A stretch of 64,000 nucleotides of DNA. It comes from Pirellulales bacterium. GTDB lineage: Bacteria; Planctomycetota; Planctomycetia; Pirellulales; DATAWG01. The stretch covers positions 1 to 64,000 of the forward strand of contig DATAWG010000003.1 in assembly GCA_036267355.1 (NCBI GenBank), written 5' to 3'. A program made the position numbers and the translations under genes. The notes beneath the pieces are model-generated. The model was not told the DNA's origin and made no database searches. It was given only the letters and a program-made list of their open reading frames with translations. Below are positions 16,447 to 24,452 of the stretch, in pieces. Each line of letters begins with the position of its first letter. The first letter of the stretch is position 1.

Positions 16447-18426
16447 TCACGCCGTTTTGCGCGGCGGATCGGTCTTCGGCGTGCCGCGGCGCCGCGAGCC
16501 GGAGCGGGCGGAATAAAACCGCTCTCGGCTTTGCTCCTCATCCACGAGCCGAGCCCGCGATTTTAGCACGTCGCTCCGCGTCGCCATCCCGAGGATCCGC
16601 GTCGGGTCGGCCGCATCGACGACCACCAGTCGGCCGATTCCGGTTTGCACCATCCGCTCGACCGCCTCGCGGCAAGTTTCTTGCGGAAAAGCCGTAATCG
16701 GCGGACTGCTCATCATGTCATACGCGATGATCGGGGCCACGCGCTTTCCCTCGCCCGAGCTCTCCGGCGACAAGCCCTCGGCCCATTCGTCGAGCAGATC
16801 GGTTTTCGTAATCACGCCAAGCAAGCTGCCGTCGGTAGCCACCACCGGATAGCCCTGGTGCTGCTTGCTCTTCGGGCCGAGGAAGAATTGCTTGACGAGC
16901 TGTTGAATCGGCATCGCCGCGGGAATGGTCACTACGTCGCCCGACATCACCTGCGCGACGCTCAACCGCTCGAGCGGATCGACGCCGTATTCCTGGCTGA
17001 CATGCAGGCCGCGGCGGGCGACCTTTTCGGTGAGAATCGAGCGCTTCATCGTGAGTACCGTGAAGCCGTAAGAAAGAATCGAACCGAGCACCAGCGGCAC
17101 CAGTGCTCCGGTATCGTAGGTGAATTCAAGCGCGAAAATGGCGCCGGTGAGCGGAGCACGCATCGTGCCGGAGAGCACCGCTCCCATGCCGATCAGCGCA
17201 CATAGCTGGACGTCGCCCCCCGGCAAATAGTGGGCTTCGATCGCCCCAAGGATGCCGCCGACGATCAGAAACGGTGCGAACACGCCGCCGGATGTGCCCG
17301 ATCCAAGCGCGATCGCCCACATCACGGCCTTGGCCACCATCAGGCCGAGCATCACGCCGAGCAGCATCTTGCCCTGCAAGATTTCGAGCACCACGTCGTA
17401 GCCGACGCCGAGCGCTCGCGGCTCGAAATAGCCGCCGATGCCGACGACCAGCCCGCCGATCGCCGGCCACCACATCCAGTGGATCGGCAATCGATGAAAC
17501 GTATCTTCGGCAGCGTAGATTGCCGCCGTCAGTAGAAGCGACAGCACGCCGACGCTCAGCCCGACCACGACGGTTGAAAGCAACAGCGACCAACTCGGCA
17601 CGAACGCGTGCTGCGGCAGATGCTGCATCATGGGCATCGAATCCAGCCCAAAGAAATACGGCCGCAGCATCGCCGCCAATCCGGCCGAGAGAGCCACCGG
17701 AATCAGGCTCCGCGGTTTCCATTCGAACAACATCACTTCGACGGCCAGCAACACGGCGGCCAGCGGCGTGCCGAAAGTGGCGGCCATGCCGCCGGCGGCC
17801 CCGGCCACGAGCAACGTCTTTCGCTCCGCCGAAGTCAGATGGAAAATCTGGGCGAAAATCGAACCGCAAACGCCGCCCGTCATGATGATCGGCCCTTCGG
17901 CGCCGAACGGCCCGCCCGTGCCGATGGCAATCGCCGACGAAACGGGCTTCAGCACCGCCACCTTGGGCGACATCCGGCTGCCGCCGATCAGGATCGCCTC
18001 GAGCGCTTCGGGAATGCCGTCGCCGCGAATCTTTTCCGAGCCGAACCTCGCCATCAACCCGACGATCAATCCCCCCGTCACCGGAACCAGGATTGCCCAA
18101 GCGCCCAAGTGATGGTTCGAGGGTTGCACCAAATCGCCGCCGCCGGATAGCGAGAAAAACCTGGCAACGTGGAAATCTTGGAAATAAAACACATTCGTGA
18201 AGAATCCGATCAACCGCTGCAGCACCACAGCCACGAGTCCGCAAGCGACTCCGATCGGTATCGCCAGAGCGCAAAGCCAAATCAGCCGCGAATTGGCCGT
18301 GAAATCGCCTTGGACCACCGGGGCGGCTTGCGGCTTGGGCTTTCCTGTCCTGATGCGCTCGGTTGATCGATCAGGGGCGGAGCTGGCATCGGAATCGTCG
18401 GTGGGTATGGAATCGGCTGGGCTCAT
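16447..18426 (-). CDS. ClC-family chloride channel or transporter with two CBS domains
   Basis: 659 residues from ATG 18426, with GAGGAG about 11 bases upstream. Around ten hydrophobic helices make the ClC core. The selectivity segments are KIRGDGIPEALEAIL (usually GSGIP; the serine position is Asp here), GGPFGAEGPIIMTGG (the gating glutamate is kept) and GTSGGVFAPFLIVGG. A kept gating glutamate fits a Cl-/H+ exchanger better than a pure channel. The C-terminal 170 residues hold a CBS pair (VMSGDVVTIPAAMPIQQLV, DMMSSPPITAFPQETCREAV), which usually binds adenine nucleotides and regulates transport. A basic tail ends the protein. Confidence 0.9.
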   Translation of the reverse strand: MSPADSIPTDDSDASSAPDRSTERIRTGKPKPQAAPVVQGDFTANSRLIWLCALAIPIGVACGLVAVVLQRLIGFFTNVFYFQDFHVARFFSLSGGGDLVQPSNHHLGAWAILVPVTGGLIVGLMARFGSEKIRGDGIPEALEAILIGGSRMSPKVAVLKPVSSAIAIGTGGPFGAEGPIIMTGGVCGSIFAQIFHLTSAERKTLLVAGAAGGMAATFGTPLAAVLLAVEVMLFEWKPRSLIPVALSAGLAAMLRPYFFGLDSMPMMQHLPQHAFVPSWSLLLSTVVVGLSVGVLSLLLTAAIYAAEDTFHRLPIHWMWWPAIGGLVVGIGGYFEPRALGVGYDVVLEILQGKMLLGVMLGLMVAKAVMWAIALGSGTSGGVFAPFLIVGGILGAIEAHYLPGGDVQLCALIGMGAVLSGTMRAPLTGAIFALEFTYDTGALVPLVLGSILSYGFTVLTMKRSILTEKVARRGLHVSQEYGVDPLERLSVAQVMSGDVVTIPAAMPIQQLVKQFFLGPKSKQHQGYPVVATDGSLLGVITKTDLLDEWAEGLSPESSGEGKRVAPIIAYDMMSSPPITAFPQETCREAVERMVQTGIGRLVVVDAADPTRILGMATRSDVLKSRARLVDEEQSRERFYSARSGSRRRGTPKTDPPRKTA

Positions 18427-18607
18427 GAGTGGGAATTCTCCTCGCATCGGAGATTACCGCGCAAACGGTCCCGGCGGCTAGCGGTAATCCCGCAACCACC
18501 GGGTGCAAAAACTCGTCTGGCCCCGATTGGCCGAGCGAGGGTACTCTGCCCCCTGTTCCGCGCACTGGCAAGAATCTGGCCTGCTAGCAGCTATCGAATA
18601 TATCCAA

Positions 18608-18844
18608 ATGGCGGGCGATTATCTTGATTTGTCGAGCGATCCGCCGCCGCGATCCGAACAAAACGGATCGCGAAAGCAGCGGCCCTATGTCGGCGTGACA
18701 TTCGCCTGTTGCGGCGTGTATGCCCAGGTTTATCTAAACCGCCAGCAGACGGCTTACCAGGGCTATTGCCCACGCTGCTCCAAGAAGGTCGAGATCAAGA
18801 TCGATCCTGCGGGAAGCGATTCGCGGTTTTTCACTGCCTATTGA
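18608..18844 (+). CDS. Small Cys-rich protein of planctomycete type
   Basis: 78 residues. The central block RPYVGVTFACCGVYAQVYLN is followed by YQGYCPRCSKKVEIKI, a CPxC half-ribbon preceded by a Cys-Cys pair, together a likely metal site. I recall short proteins with this FxCC-VYxxVYxN...GxCPxC layout as widespread in planctomycetes and unnamed. ATG 18608 was chosen because the upstream part of the frame has no coding character. It diverges from the ClC gene. The role is unknown. Confidence 0.7.
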   Translation: MAGDYLDLSSDPPPRSEQNGSRKQRPYVGVTFACCGVYAQVYLNRQQTAYQGYCPRCSKKVEIKIDPAGSDSRFFTAY

Positions 18845-18905
18845 GCGAATCGCTGCTTTCGCATACTATCCGCCCCGAAAATGCGCCGCCGCCCCGCGCA
18901 ATCTG

Positions 18906-18975
18906 CCCCAAGCCCAGGGAAGGCGGCGCCAAGCGTCTCCGTTGGTGTTGGCCCAACGCCGCCTTCCCTGGGCTT
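18906..18975. repeat. Palindromic repeat family A, copy 3
   Basis: CCCAAGCCCAGGGAAGGC faces GCCTTCCCTGGGCTT across about 37 bases, just before the gene starting at 19013. Confidence 0.9.
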
Positions 18976-19012
18976 TGTGCCGCCGCCAACCCTACCCACG
19001 CCGCCAAACCGC

Positions 19013-19504
19013 ATGGATTACGACCTCCAACGTTCGACGCGTAAATGCGCGAAGTCGGGCCGCGATTTGGCCTCCGGCGAGGCTTTCTATTCCGTGCTGC
19101 TATCCGACGGCCCAAAAATCGTCCGGCACGATTATTCCGCCGAAGCCTGGTCGGGACCACCGGAGAAATCGCTCGGATGGTGGAAATCGCAAACGCCGCC
19201 AGCCGAATCGCGAACCAAGAAACCGCAATGGGCGCCAAATGATGTCATGCTCCAGTTGTTCGACGAACTGGCCGAGCAACCCGATCGGGCCGACATGCGC
19301 TATGTGCTGGCGCTGTTGCTGTTGCGGCGGCGCGTGCTGCGTTTGGAAGAGACCGACGGCCGCGATTCGCAGCGAGAAACGCTGCTGGTTTATTGTCCGC
19401 GGCGACAAGCGGAATACCAGGTGCCGGTGGCCATGCCGGATAAATCGCGGGCCGAGGAGATTCAGCAGGATTTGGCCCGGCTGCTGTTGAGCGAAGCGGC
19501 GTGA
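19013..19504 (+). CDS. Conserved-looking hypothetical protein, 163 residues
   Basis: It starts at ATG 19013 (MDYDLQRSTRKCAKSG). The first half, CAKSGRDLASGEAFYSVLLSDG followed by VRHDYSAEAW, resembles a small beta domain with a treble-clef-like C...C hint. The second half is helical (LFDELAEQPDRADMRYVLALLLLRRRVLRLEE), then strands with VYCPRRQAEYQVPV. No signal peptide or membrane segment. The following gene encodes an exported LolA-like protein 106 bases downstream, so the two may be one operon. I cannot assign a function. Confidence 0.65.
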   Translation: MDYDLQRSTRKCAKSGRDLASGEAFYSVLLSDGPKIVRHDYSAEAWSGPPEKSLGWWKSQTPPAESRTKKPQWAPNDVMLQLFDELAEQPDRADMRYVLALLLLRRRVLRLEETDGRDSQRETLLVYCPRRQAEYQVPVAMPDKSRAEEIQQDLARLLLSEAA

Positions 19505-19610
19505 AATGAGGCTACAGGCCGAAGGCTGTAGGCTACAGGTACGAAGCGAACGAGTGAGGCGGGGTCTTGCGAGTGGCTTTGCGGCCGGTGCATTTTTCGA
19601 AGGGAACTCG

Positions 19611-20678
19611 GTGACGCGATTTTCTCCGCCAGCCTCGGGTCTGCGGCCTCCGGCTTTGCTCTGCATGCTGGTCTTGCTCATGACTGCCAGCGGTGCGACG
19701 TGCCCAAGCTGGCGGCATGGCGACGAGGTTTTGCCGACCGCGTTGCCCCCGACGCCGACGCTCCTGCAGATCACCGATTACGTGAACAGCAACTCGGCAC
19801 TGGTGCGTTCCGACTATTCCGCGGGGCGGCTTGCCGTGCCCGGCGCCCCGTCGATCCCGGTGACCTTGGCCCTTGAAGGGCCGTTGCGGTTCCGCTTGAA
19901 AGCCAGCACGGCGATCACGGGATCGGAAGTCGACATCGGCAGCAACGACGAATTGTTTTGGTTTTGGGCGAAGCGGCAGCAACCGCCGGCGCTTTATTTC
20001 TGCCGGCACGATCAGTTTTTCGCGAGTTCGGCCCGCTCGATTTTGCCCGTCGAGCCGGAGTGGATCGTTGAAGCGATCGGTTTGCCGCGGATCGATCCGT
20101 CGGAGCAGCCGCGCGGACCATTGCCGGTCGGAGCCAATCGGTTGGAAATCCGTTCGGTGCGCCGCGGTCCGGCGGGAGATCTGACGAAGACGACCGTGGT
20201 CGATGCGCGCACCGGCGTCGTTTTGGAGCAACATCTCTACGACGCCCGAGGGACGCGAATCGCCTCATCCTTCACGAGCCAACACCATCGTGATCCGATC
20301 AGCGGGGCGGTCTTGCCGCGAGAAATCGAAATTCAGTGCCCCACCACGCAGCTCGATCTCCATCTCAGCCTCGATGAAATGCAAGTCAACGTGCTCGGCC
20401 CGCAGAGCGCTGGACTGTGGATGAAGCCAGTGTATCCGGGCTACCCGGAAGTGAATTTGGCCCAGGGCGCTCCGCCGCTCGTGGGGCCAACGCAGTTTGC
20501 GCCGAGCAGCACAATTCCGCCGCCGAATTACGCGCCGGCGCCGGCCGCAGCGCCGGGGCCTGTTTATGGTCCGGCGGCAAATTACGCCCCGCAGCCTAGC
20601 TACGGCGCTGCAGCGCAAAGCTATGTTGCGCCGCCGCAGACCAATCCGCCGCCGGTCGGGTATCGCTCCTATCCTTAG
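19611..20678 (+). CDS. Exported LolA-like beta protein
   Basis: 355 residues from GTG 19611, with AAGGGA eight bases upstream. A longer frame from 19506 is rejected because its first 35 codons come from a repeat (CTACAGG...CTGTAG hairpin at 19511-19530). The N-terminus has a signal-peptide-like stretch ending LLVLLMTASGATC; a lipobox is not convincing. Residues about 40-290 alternate strands (ITDYVNSNSALVRSDYSAG, TLALEGPLRFRLKA, LFWFWAKRQQPPALYFCRH) in a manner like LolA/LppX lipoprotein-binding folds, an inference from pattern only. The C-terminus is Pro/Tyr/Ala-rich (PPPNYAPAP repeats). Probably periplasmic or envelope-attached. Confidence 0.6.
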   Translation: MTRFSPPASGLRPPALLCMLVLLMTASGATCPSWRHGDEVLPTALPPTPTLLQITDYVNSNSALVRSDYSAGRLAVPGAPSIPVTLALEGPLRFRLKASTAITGSEVDIGSNDELFWFWAKRQQPPALYFCRHDQFFASSARSILPVEPEWIVEAIGLPRIDPSEQPRGPLPVGANRLEIRSVRRGPAGDLTKTTVVDARTGVVLEQHLYDARGTRIASSFTSQHHRDPISGAVLPREIEIQCPTTQLDLHLSLDEMQVNVLGPQSAGLWMKPVYPGYPEVNLAQGAPPLVGPTQFAPSSTIPPPNYAPAPAAAPGPVYGPAANYAPQPSYGAAAQSYVAPPQTNPPPVGYRSYP

Positions 20679-20708
20679 TCGAACGGACGAACGAGCCGAA
20701 TTGGCGAT

Positions 20709-21287
20709 TTAGCCGAGGGCTGGATCCGCGCCGACGCGGCGCATCTTTTGCCGCGCGCGAGACAGCGTCGGGCCGACGCTGTTTTCAGGAATGCCTACCA
20801 GCGAGCTGATTTCCTGGTAGCTCTTTCCTTCGAGATGATACATGCGCACGACTTCGGCTTCCGAGCCGTCGAGTTCATCGAGCATGCGCTGCACTTCGTC
20901 GCGGTTTTGCAGCCGCTCGGCCACACCGCCGCCGACGCCATCCAAATGCGGCGGCTCCGGAGCGTCACTCAGTCGGGCTGGAGACTTTTTTTTTAAGAGC
21001 TGATGCACCACGACGCGCCGCGTCACGACCGTGAGATAGGTGGCCAGGCTGCTTTCGCCGCGAAAGTGGCGCAACACGGCGAAATCGTCTTTCACCAGCG
21101 TGAGGATCACGTCGCCCGCCAGATCTTCGCGGTCTTCGGTGGAAAGGCGAATCGACCGCGCTTGCGCCGAATGGTTGATCACATGGATCACGAGGCCCAT
21201 GAACCGATCGACGAACTCTTCCCAGGCTTTGGGTTTGCGCGCCAAGCAGCGCGCCAAAAGATTGCGGTCGATCTCAGAAAGTGCCAC
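20709..21287 (-). CDS. ECF-type RNA polymerase sigma factor
   Basis: 192 residues from GTG 21287, with GGGA about eight bases upstream. The sigma-2 region spans about residues 25-95 (FVDRFMGLVIHVINHS, DLAGDVILTLVKDDFAVLRHF, SSLATYLTVVTRRVVVHQL). The sigma-4 region spans about 135-185 (LDGSEAEVVRMYHLEGKSYQEISSLVGIPENSVGPTLSRARQKMRR). Between them is a short Pro-rich linker. No anti-sigma gene is adjacent; it diverges from bcp across about 264 bases. Its regulon cannot be told from here. Confidence 0.85.
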   Translation of the reverse strand: MALSEIDRNLLARCLARKPKAWEEFVDRFMGLVIHVINHSAQARSIRLSTEDREDLAGDVILTLVKDDFAVLRHFRGESSLATYLTVVTRRVVVHQLLKKKSPARLSDAPEPPHLDGVGGGVAERLQNRDEVQRMLDELDGSEAEVVRMYHLEGKSYQEISSLVGIPENSVGPTLSRARQKMRRVGADPALG

Positions 21288-21551
21288 GGCGAATTTCCCA
21301 ATTGCCAGACGACAGCCGGCCCCGGCGACGCGAGTCTCCCCGTAGCATCCTGGCAACGAAGGCGGATAGCGCAATGGCCCGCAGCACGCTAGCGCCCCTA
21401 CAGAGTGGACACGACATTTTACGCCTCCCCGGTCGCCGAAGCAAGCCGCCGTTTCGCAAGATGACAGACGCGGTGGTGGGTGGTACCATTCGCACTCTAC
21501 GACGACTTTTCCATCAAAAGCGATTTCCCGATACAAGACGCGAGGCAACCG

Positions 21552-22028
21552 ATGGGCGAATGGATCGAAGAAGGGGAAAAGGCCCCCGACTTTACGCTTG
21601 AAGACGATCGCGGCACGAAAGTAAAACTTTCCGCCTGCCGCGGCAGGCCCGTCGTGCTCTATTTTTATCCCAAGGACGACACGCCCGGGTGCACGCGCGA
21701 GGCATGTGCCTTCCGCGATCGCAGCGCCGAAATCGCGGCTGCGGGCGTCAGAATTTTCGGCATCAGCCCCGACACGGTTGAAAGCCACGGCAAATTCCGC
21801 GACAAATTCACGCTGAATTTTCCGCTGCTGGCCGACGTCGGCCACAAAGTTGCCGAGCGGTTTGGCGCGTGGCGCGAAAAGAACATGTACGGCAAGAAAA
21901 CCATGGGCATCCAGCGATCGACGTATTTGATCGACCGCGATGGCCGGGTGGCGAAAGCCTGGAAAAGCGTGCAGGTCGACGGCCACGACGCCAAGGTTCT
22001 CGAAGCAATCGCCGCTCTCCCCACCTAA
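21552..22028 (+). CDS. bcp: Bcp-type thioredoxin-dependent peroxiredoxin
   Basis: 158 residues. It reduces peroxides with electrons from thioredoxin. The peroxidatic cysteine C47 and resolving cysteine C52 sit in DDTPGCTREACAFRD, the atypical two-Cys arrangement of the BCP/PrxQ group. FYPKDDTPGCT and GISPDTVESHGKF are family segments. ATG 21552 was chosen because GAGG stands six bases upstream and the family starts near here; the frame is open further up. Divergent from the ECF sigma factor, so shared stress control is possible but unproven. Confidence 0.93.
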   Translation: MGEWIEEGEKAPDFTLEDDRGTKVKLSACRGRPVVLYFYPKDDTPGCTREACAFRDRSAEIAAAGVRIFGISPDTVESHGKFRDKFTLNFPLLADVGHKVAERFGAWREKNMYGKKTMGIQRSTYLIDRDGRVAKAWKSVQVDGHDAKVLEAIAALPT

Positions 22029-22042
22029 CCGCACGCCGCGCT

Positions 22043-22110
22043 CCAAGCCCTGGGAAGGCCGTCTACAATCCTTCCCCTGAAATCCGCACGGCCGGCCTTC
22101 CCTGGGCCTG
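22043..22110. repeat. Palindromic repeat family A, copy 4
   Basis: CCAAGCCCTGGGAAGGCC faces GGCCTTCCCTGGGCCTG across about 33 bases, right after bcp. Confidence 0.88.
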
Positions 22111-22213
22111 CCACCGCCAAACCGGCCCCGCCTTCCAATCGATCTTGCTTCTTCCCCCCGCGCCGATATGGTTAAAGAGGACGAACCTCCCTTCCGCCGC
22201 CAGCGATGACCTT

Positions 22214-22567
22214 ATGCCCAGAATCGACGCCAACCGCTTTGATCGCGCCGGTCGAAATGGAGACAGTCCGCCGGACGACGACAGTCCGCCGCAAGGCGAT
22301 GGTTCACAGCAAAGTCAGCCTCCGCATAATGTTCCGGAGCAATATGATCCGCAGCAGGATGCGGCGACGAAGCGAAAGATCGTGTTTTGGATTGCGCTCG
22401 GAATCGTCGCTTGGGGAGTGGTGTTGGCGCTCGGCGATTTTATGGTCAATCGCGATCAGCGCCGCACGCTGATCATCTTGGCCAGCGTGGTCGTGTTTGT
22501 CGGTTTTTGGTTTACGATGTTGCGCAGCCGCCGGTCGTTTGACAGGCCCAGGCGTCGTCGCGATTAG
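22214..22567 (+). CDS. Small two-helix membrane protein
   Basis: 117 residues. The first 50 are hydrophilic and rich in Asp, Pro and Gln (DDDSPPQGDGSQQSQPP). Two hydrophobic helices follow (IVFWIALGIVAWGVVLALGD and LIILASVVVFVGFWFTML), ending in an Arg-rich tail (RSRRSFDRPRRRRD) that should stay in the cytoplasm. It ends 27 bases before the decarboxylase gene on the same strand. No family recognised. Confidence 0.55.
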   Translation: MPRIDANRFDRAGRNGDSPPDDDSPPQGDGSQQSQPPHNVPEQYDPQQDAATKRKIVFWIALGIVAWGVVLALGDFMVNRDQRRTLIILASVVVFVGFWFTMLRSRRSFDRPRRRRD

Positions 22568-22594
22568 AAGGCATCTTGTCAGGATCGAATTCGC

Positions 22595-24286
22595 ATGTCG
22601 CAATCGAATCTCGGCACGCTCGATCGCGCCGCTCCGCCGGCGGAAACCGCCTCGACCGCCGGTTTGTCGATCGGCGACTATTTGATTCGCCGGCTGCAAG
22701 AATACGGCATCCACGACGTGTTTGGCATTCCGGGCGACTATATCCTGAGCTTCTACAACATGCTCGATTCCAGCCCGATCCACGTCGTCGGCTGCACGCG
22801 CGAGGATTGCGCGGGCTTTGCCGCCGATGCCTATGCCCGGGTGCGCGGGATGGGGGCGGTGTGCGTGACGTATTGCGTCGGCGGACTGAGTTTGTGCAAT
22901 TCGATAGCCGGGGCGTATGCCGAGAAATCGGCGGTCGTGGTGATTGCCGGTTCGCCGGGAATGAACGAACGGATCAACAATCCGCTGTTGCACCACAAGG
23001 TGCGCGATTTTCGCACGCAAGCCGAGGTGTTCGAAAAAATCTGCGCTGCAGGCACCGAACTGACCGACCCGGCGATCGCTTTCCGCGAGATCGACCGCGT
23101 GCTCGACGCCGCCGCGCGAACCAAGCGGCCGGTGTATATCGAATTGCCGCGCGACATGGTCCACGTCGTGCCGGAGAATCCGCATTCGCTCCGCTCGACC
23201 GAGGCGGCGGCAAGCGATCCGGCGGCATTGGCCGAGGCGGTGGCCGAAGCGGTCGCTTGGATCAACAGCAGCCGGAAGGCCGTGATCGTTGCCGGGGTCG
23301 AGATTCATCGGTTTGGTTTGCAAGATGAAGTGGTGGCGCTGGCCGAGAACTCGCAAATCGCCATCGCCGCGACGATCATGGGCAAGAGCGTCGTGAGCGA
23401 ATTGCATCCGCTCTACGTGGGGCTTTATGAAGGAGCGATGGGGCGCGACGAGGTGACGCAATTCGTCGAACAGAGCGATTGTGTCATTCTGCTCGGCACG
23501 TTCATGACCGACTTGAACCTGGGCGTGTTTACGGCCCATCTCGATCCGCGATCCTGCATCTATGCCACGAGCGAACAGCTTCGCATTCGGCACCATCATT
23601 TCCAGGGCGTGCAGCTGGCCGACTTCATCCGGGCCTTGGCAGCGGCGAAACCGGCGCCGCCCGCGCGCAAGCTCCCCCCGCCGCAGCGGCAAGAGCCCTT
23701 CCACCTCGAGCCCGACGCGCCGATCACCGTCACGCGGCTCATGGCGCGGCTCAACGAATCGCTCGACGACGAAACGGCAGTGATTGCCGACGTCGGCGAT
23801 TCGCTATTTGCCGCGACGGAGCTGATCGTCCACTCGAAGACGCTATTCATCTCGCCGGCGTATTACACTTCGATGGGCTTTGCCGTGCCGGCGGCGCTCG
23901 GAGTGCAAGTCGGCCGGCCCGACTTGCGATCGGTCGTGCTCGTGGGCGACGGGGCATTTCAGATGACGGCGATGGAACTTTCGACGATCGTGCGAAACGG
24001 TTTTCCGACGATCGTGATCGTGCTCGACAACAAAGGCTACGGCACCGAGCGGTTTCTGCATCCCGGAAAATTCAACGACATCAACCCCTGGCAGTATCAG
24101 AAACTGCCGGAAATTCTCAACGGCGGCACCGGCTATGAAGTCCGCACCGAAGGGGAATTCGACGATGCCCTGCGCAAAGCCTGGGCCGACACGAGCGCCA
24201 TGAGCCTGATCCGAGTGCACATCGGTCTGACCGACCGCAGCCAGGCCCTCAGCCGATTGGCCGACAAGCTAAGCCACCGGATTTGA
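22595..24286 (+). CDS. Thiamine-diphosphate 2-oxo-acid decarboxylase (pyruvate/indolepyruvate type)
   Basis: 563 residues with the three-domain layout of pyruvate and indolepyruvate decarboxylases. The catalytic glutamate is E70 in [16 protein letters not shown]. The adjacent histidines H133-H134 in [10 protein letters not shown] match the His pair specific to this decarboxylase group rather than acetolactate synthase. The cofactor motif begins with GDG at 451-453 ([15 protein letters not shown]) and ends at LDNKGYGTE. The product would be an aldehyde plus CO2. Whether the substrate is pyruvate, indolepyruvate or a branched-chain oxo acid cannot be told. No alcohol or aldehyde dehydrogenase is adjacent. 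RBS: AAGG about 24 bases upstream only, so initiation is uncertain. Confidence 0.85.
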   Translation: MSQSNLGTLDRAAPPAETASTAGLSIGDYLIRRLQEYGIHDVFGIPGDYILSFYNMLDSSPIHVVGCTREDCAGFAADAYARVRGMGAVCVTYCVGGLSLCNSIAGAYAEKSAVVVIAGSPGMNERINNPLLHHKVRDFRTQAEVFEKICAAGTELTDPAIAFREIDRVLDAAARTKRPVYIELPRDMVHVVPENPHSLRSTEAAASDPAALAEAVAEAVAWINSSRKAVIVAGVEIHRFGLQDEVVALAENSQIAIAATIMGKSVVSELHPLYVGLYEGAMGRDEVTQFVEQSDCVILLGTFMTDLNLGVFTAHLDPRSCIYATSEQLRIRHHHFQGVQLADFIRALAAAKPAPPARKLPPPQRQEPFHLEPDAPITVTRLMARLNESLDDETAVIADVGDSLFAATELIVHSKTLFISPAYYTSMGFAVPAALGVQVGRPDLRSVVLVGDGAFQMTAMELSTIVRNGFPTIVIVLDNKGYGTERFLHPGKFNDINPWQYQKLPEILNGGTGYEVRTEGEFDDALRKAWADTSAMSLIRVHIGLTDRSQALSRLADKLSHRI

Positions 24287-24295
24287 GCGACCGAC

Positions 24296-24450
24296 GAACC
24301 ACAAAGCGATTCTTCTGCTTCGTATTTGCGTCATCCGCATCATTCGTGGTTCACACTGCTTCGTATCCGTGTTCATCCGTCTGATCCGTGGTTCCCCGGC
24401 TTCATATTCGCGTCGTTCGTGGTTCCCAGCTTCGTAATCCGTGGTTTCTC
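24296..24450. repeat. ATCCGTGGTTC / CCACGGAT repeat region (family F)
   Basis: Four imperfect units of about 35-40 bases containing ATTCGTGGTTC or ATCCGTGGTTC fill the gap between two convergent genes. The same words in the other orientation (GAACCACGGATTACGCG) occur at 28463-28545 and 28729-28770. Confidence 0.8.
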
Positions 24451-24452
24451 TT

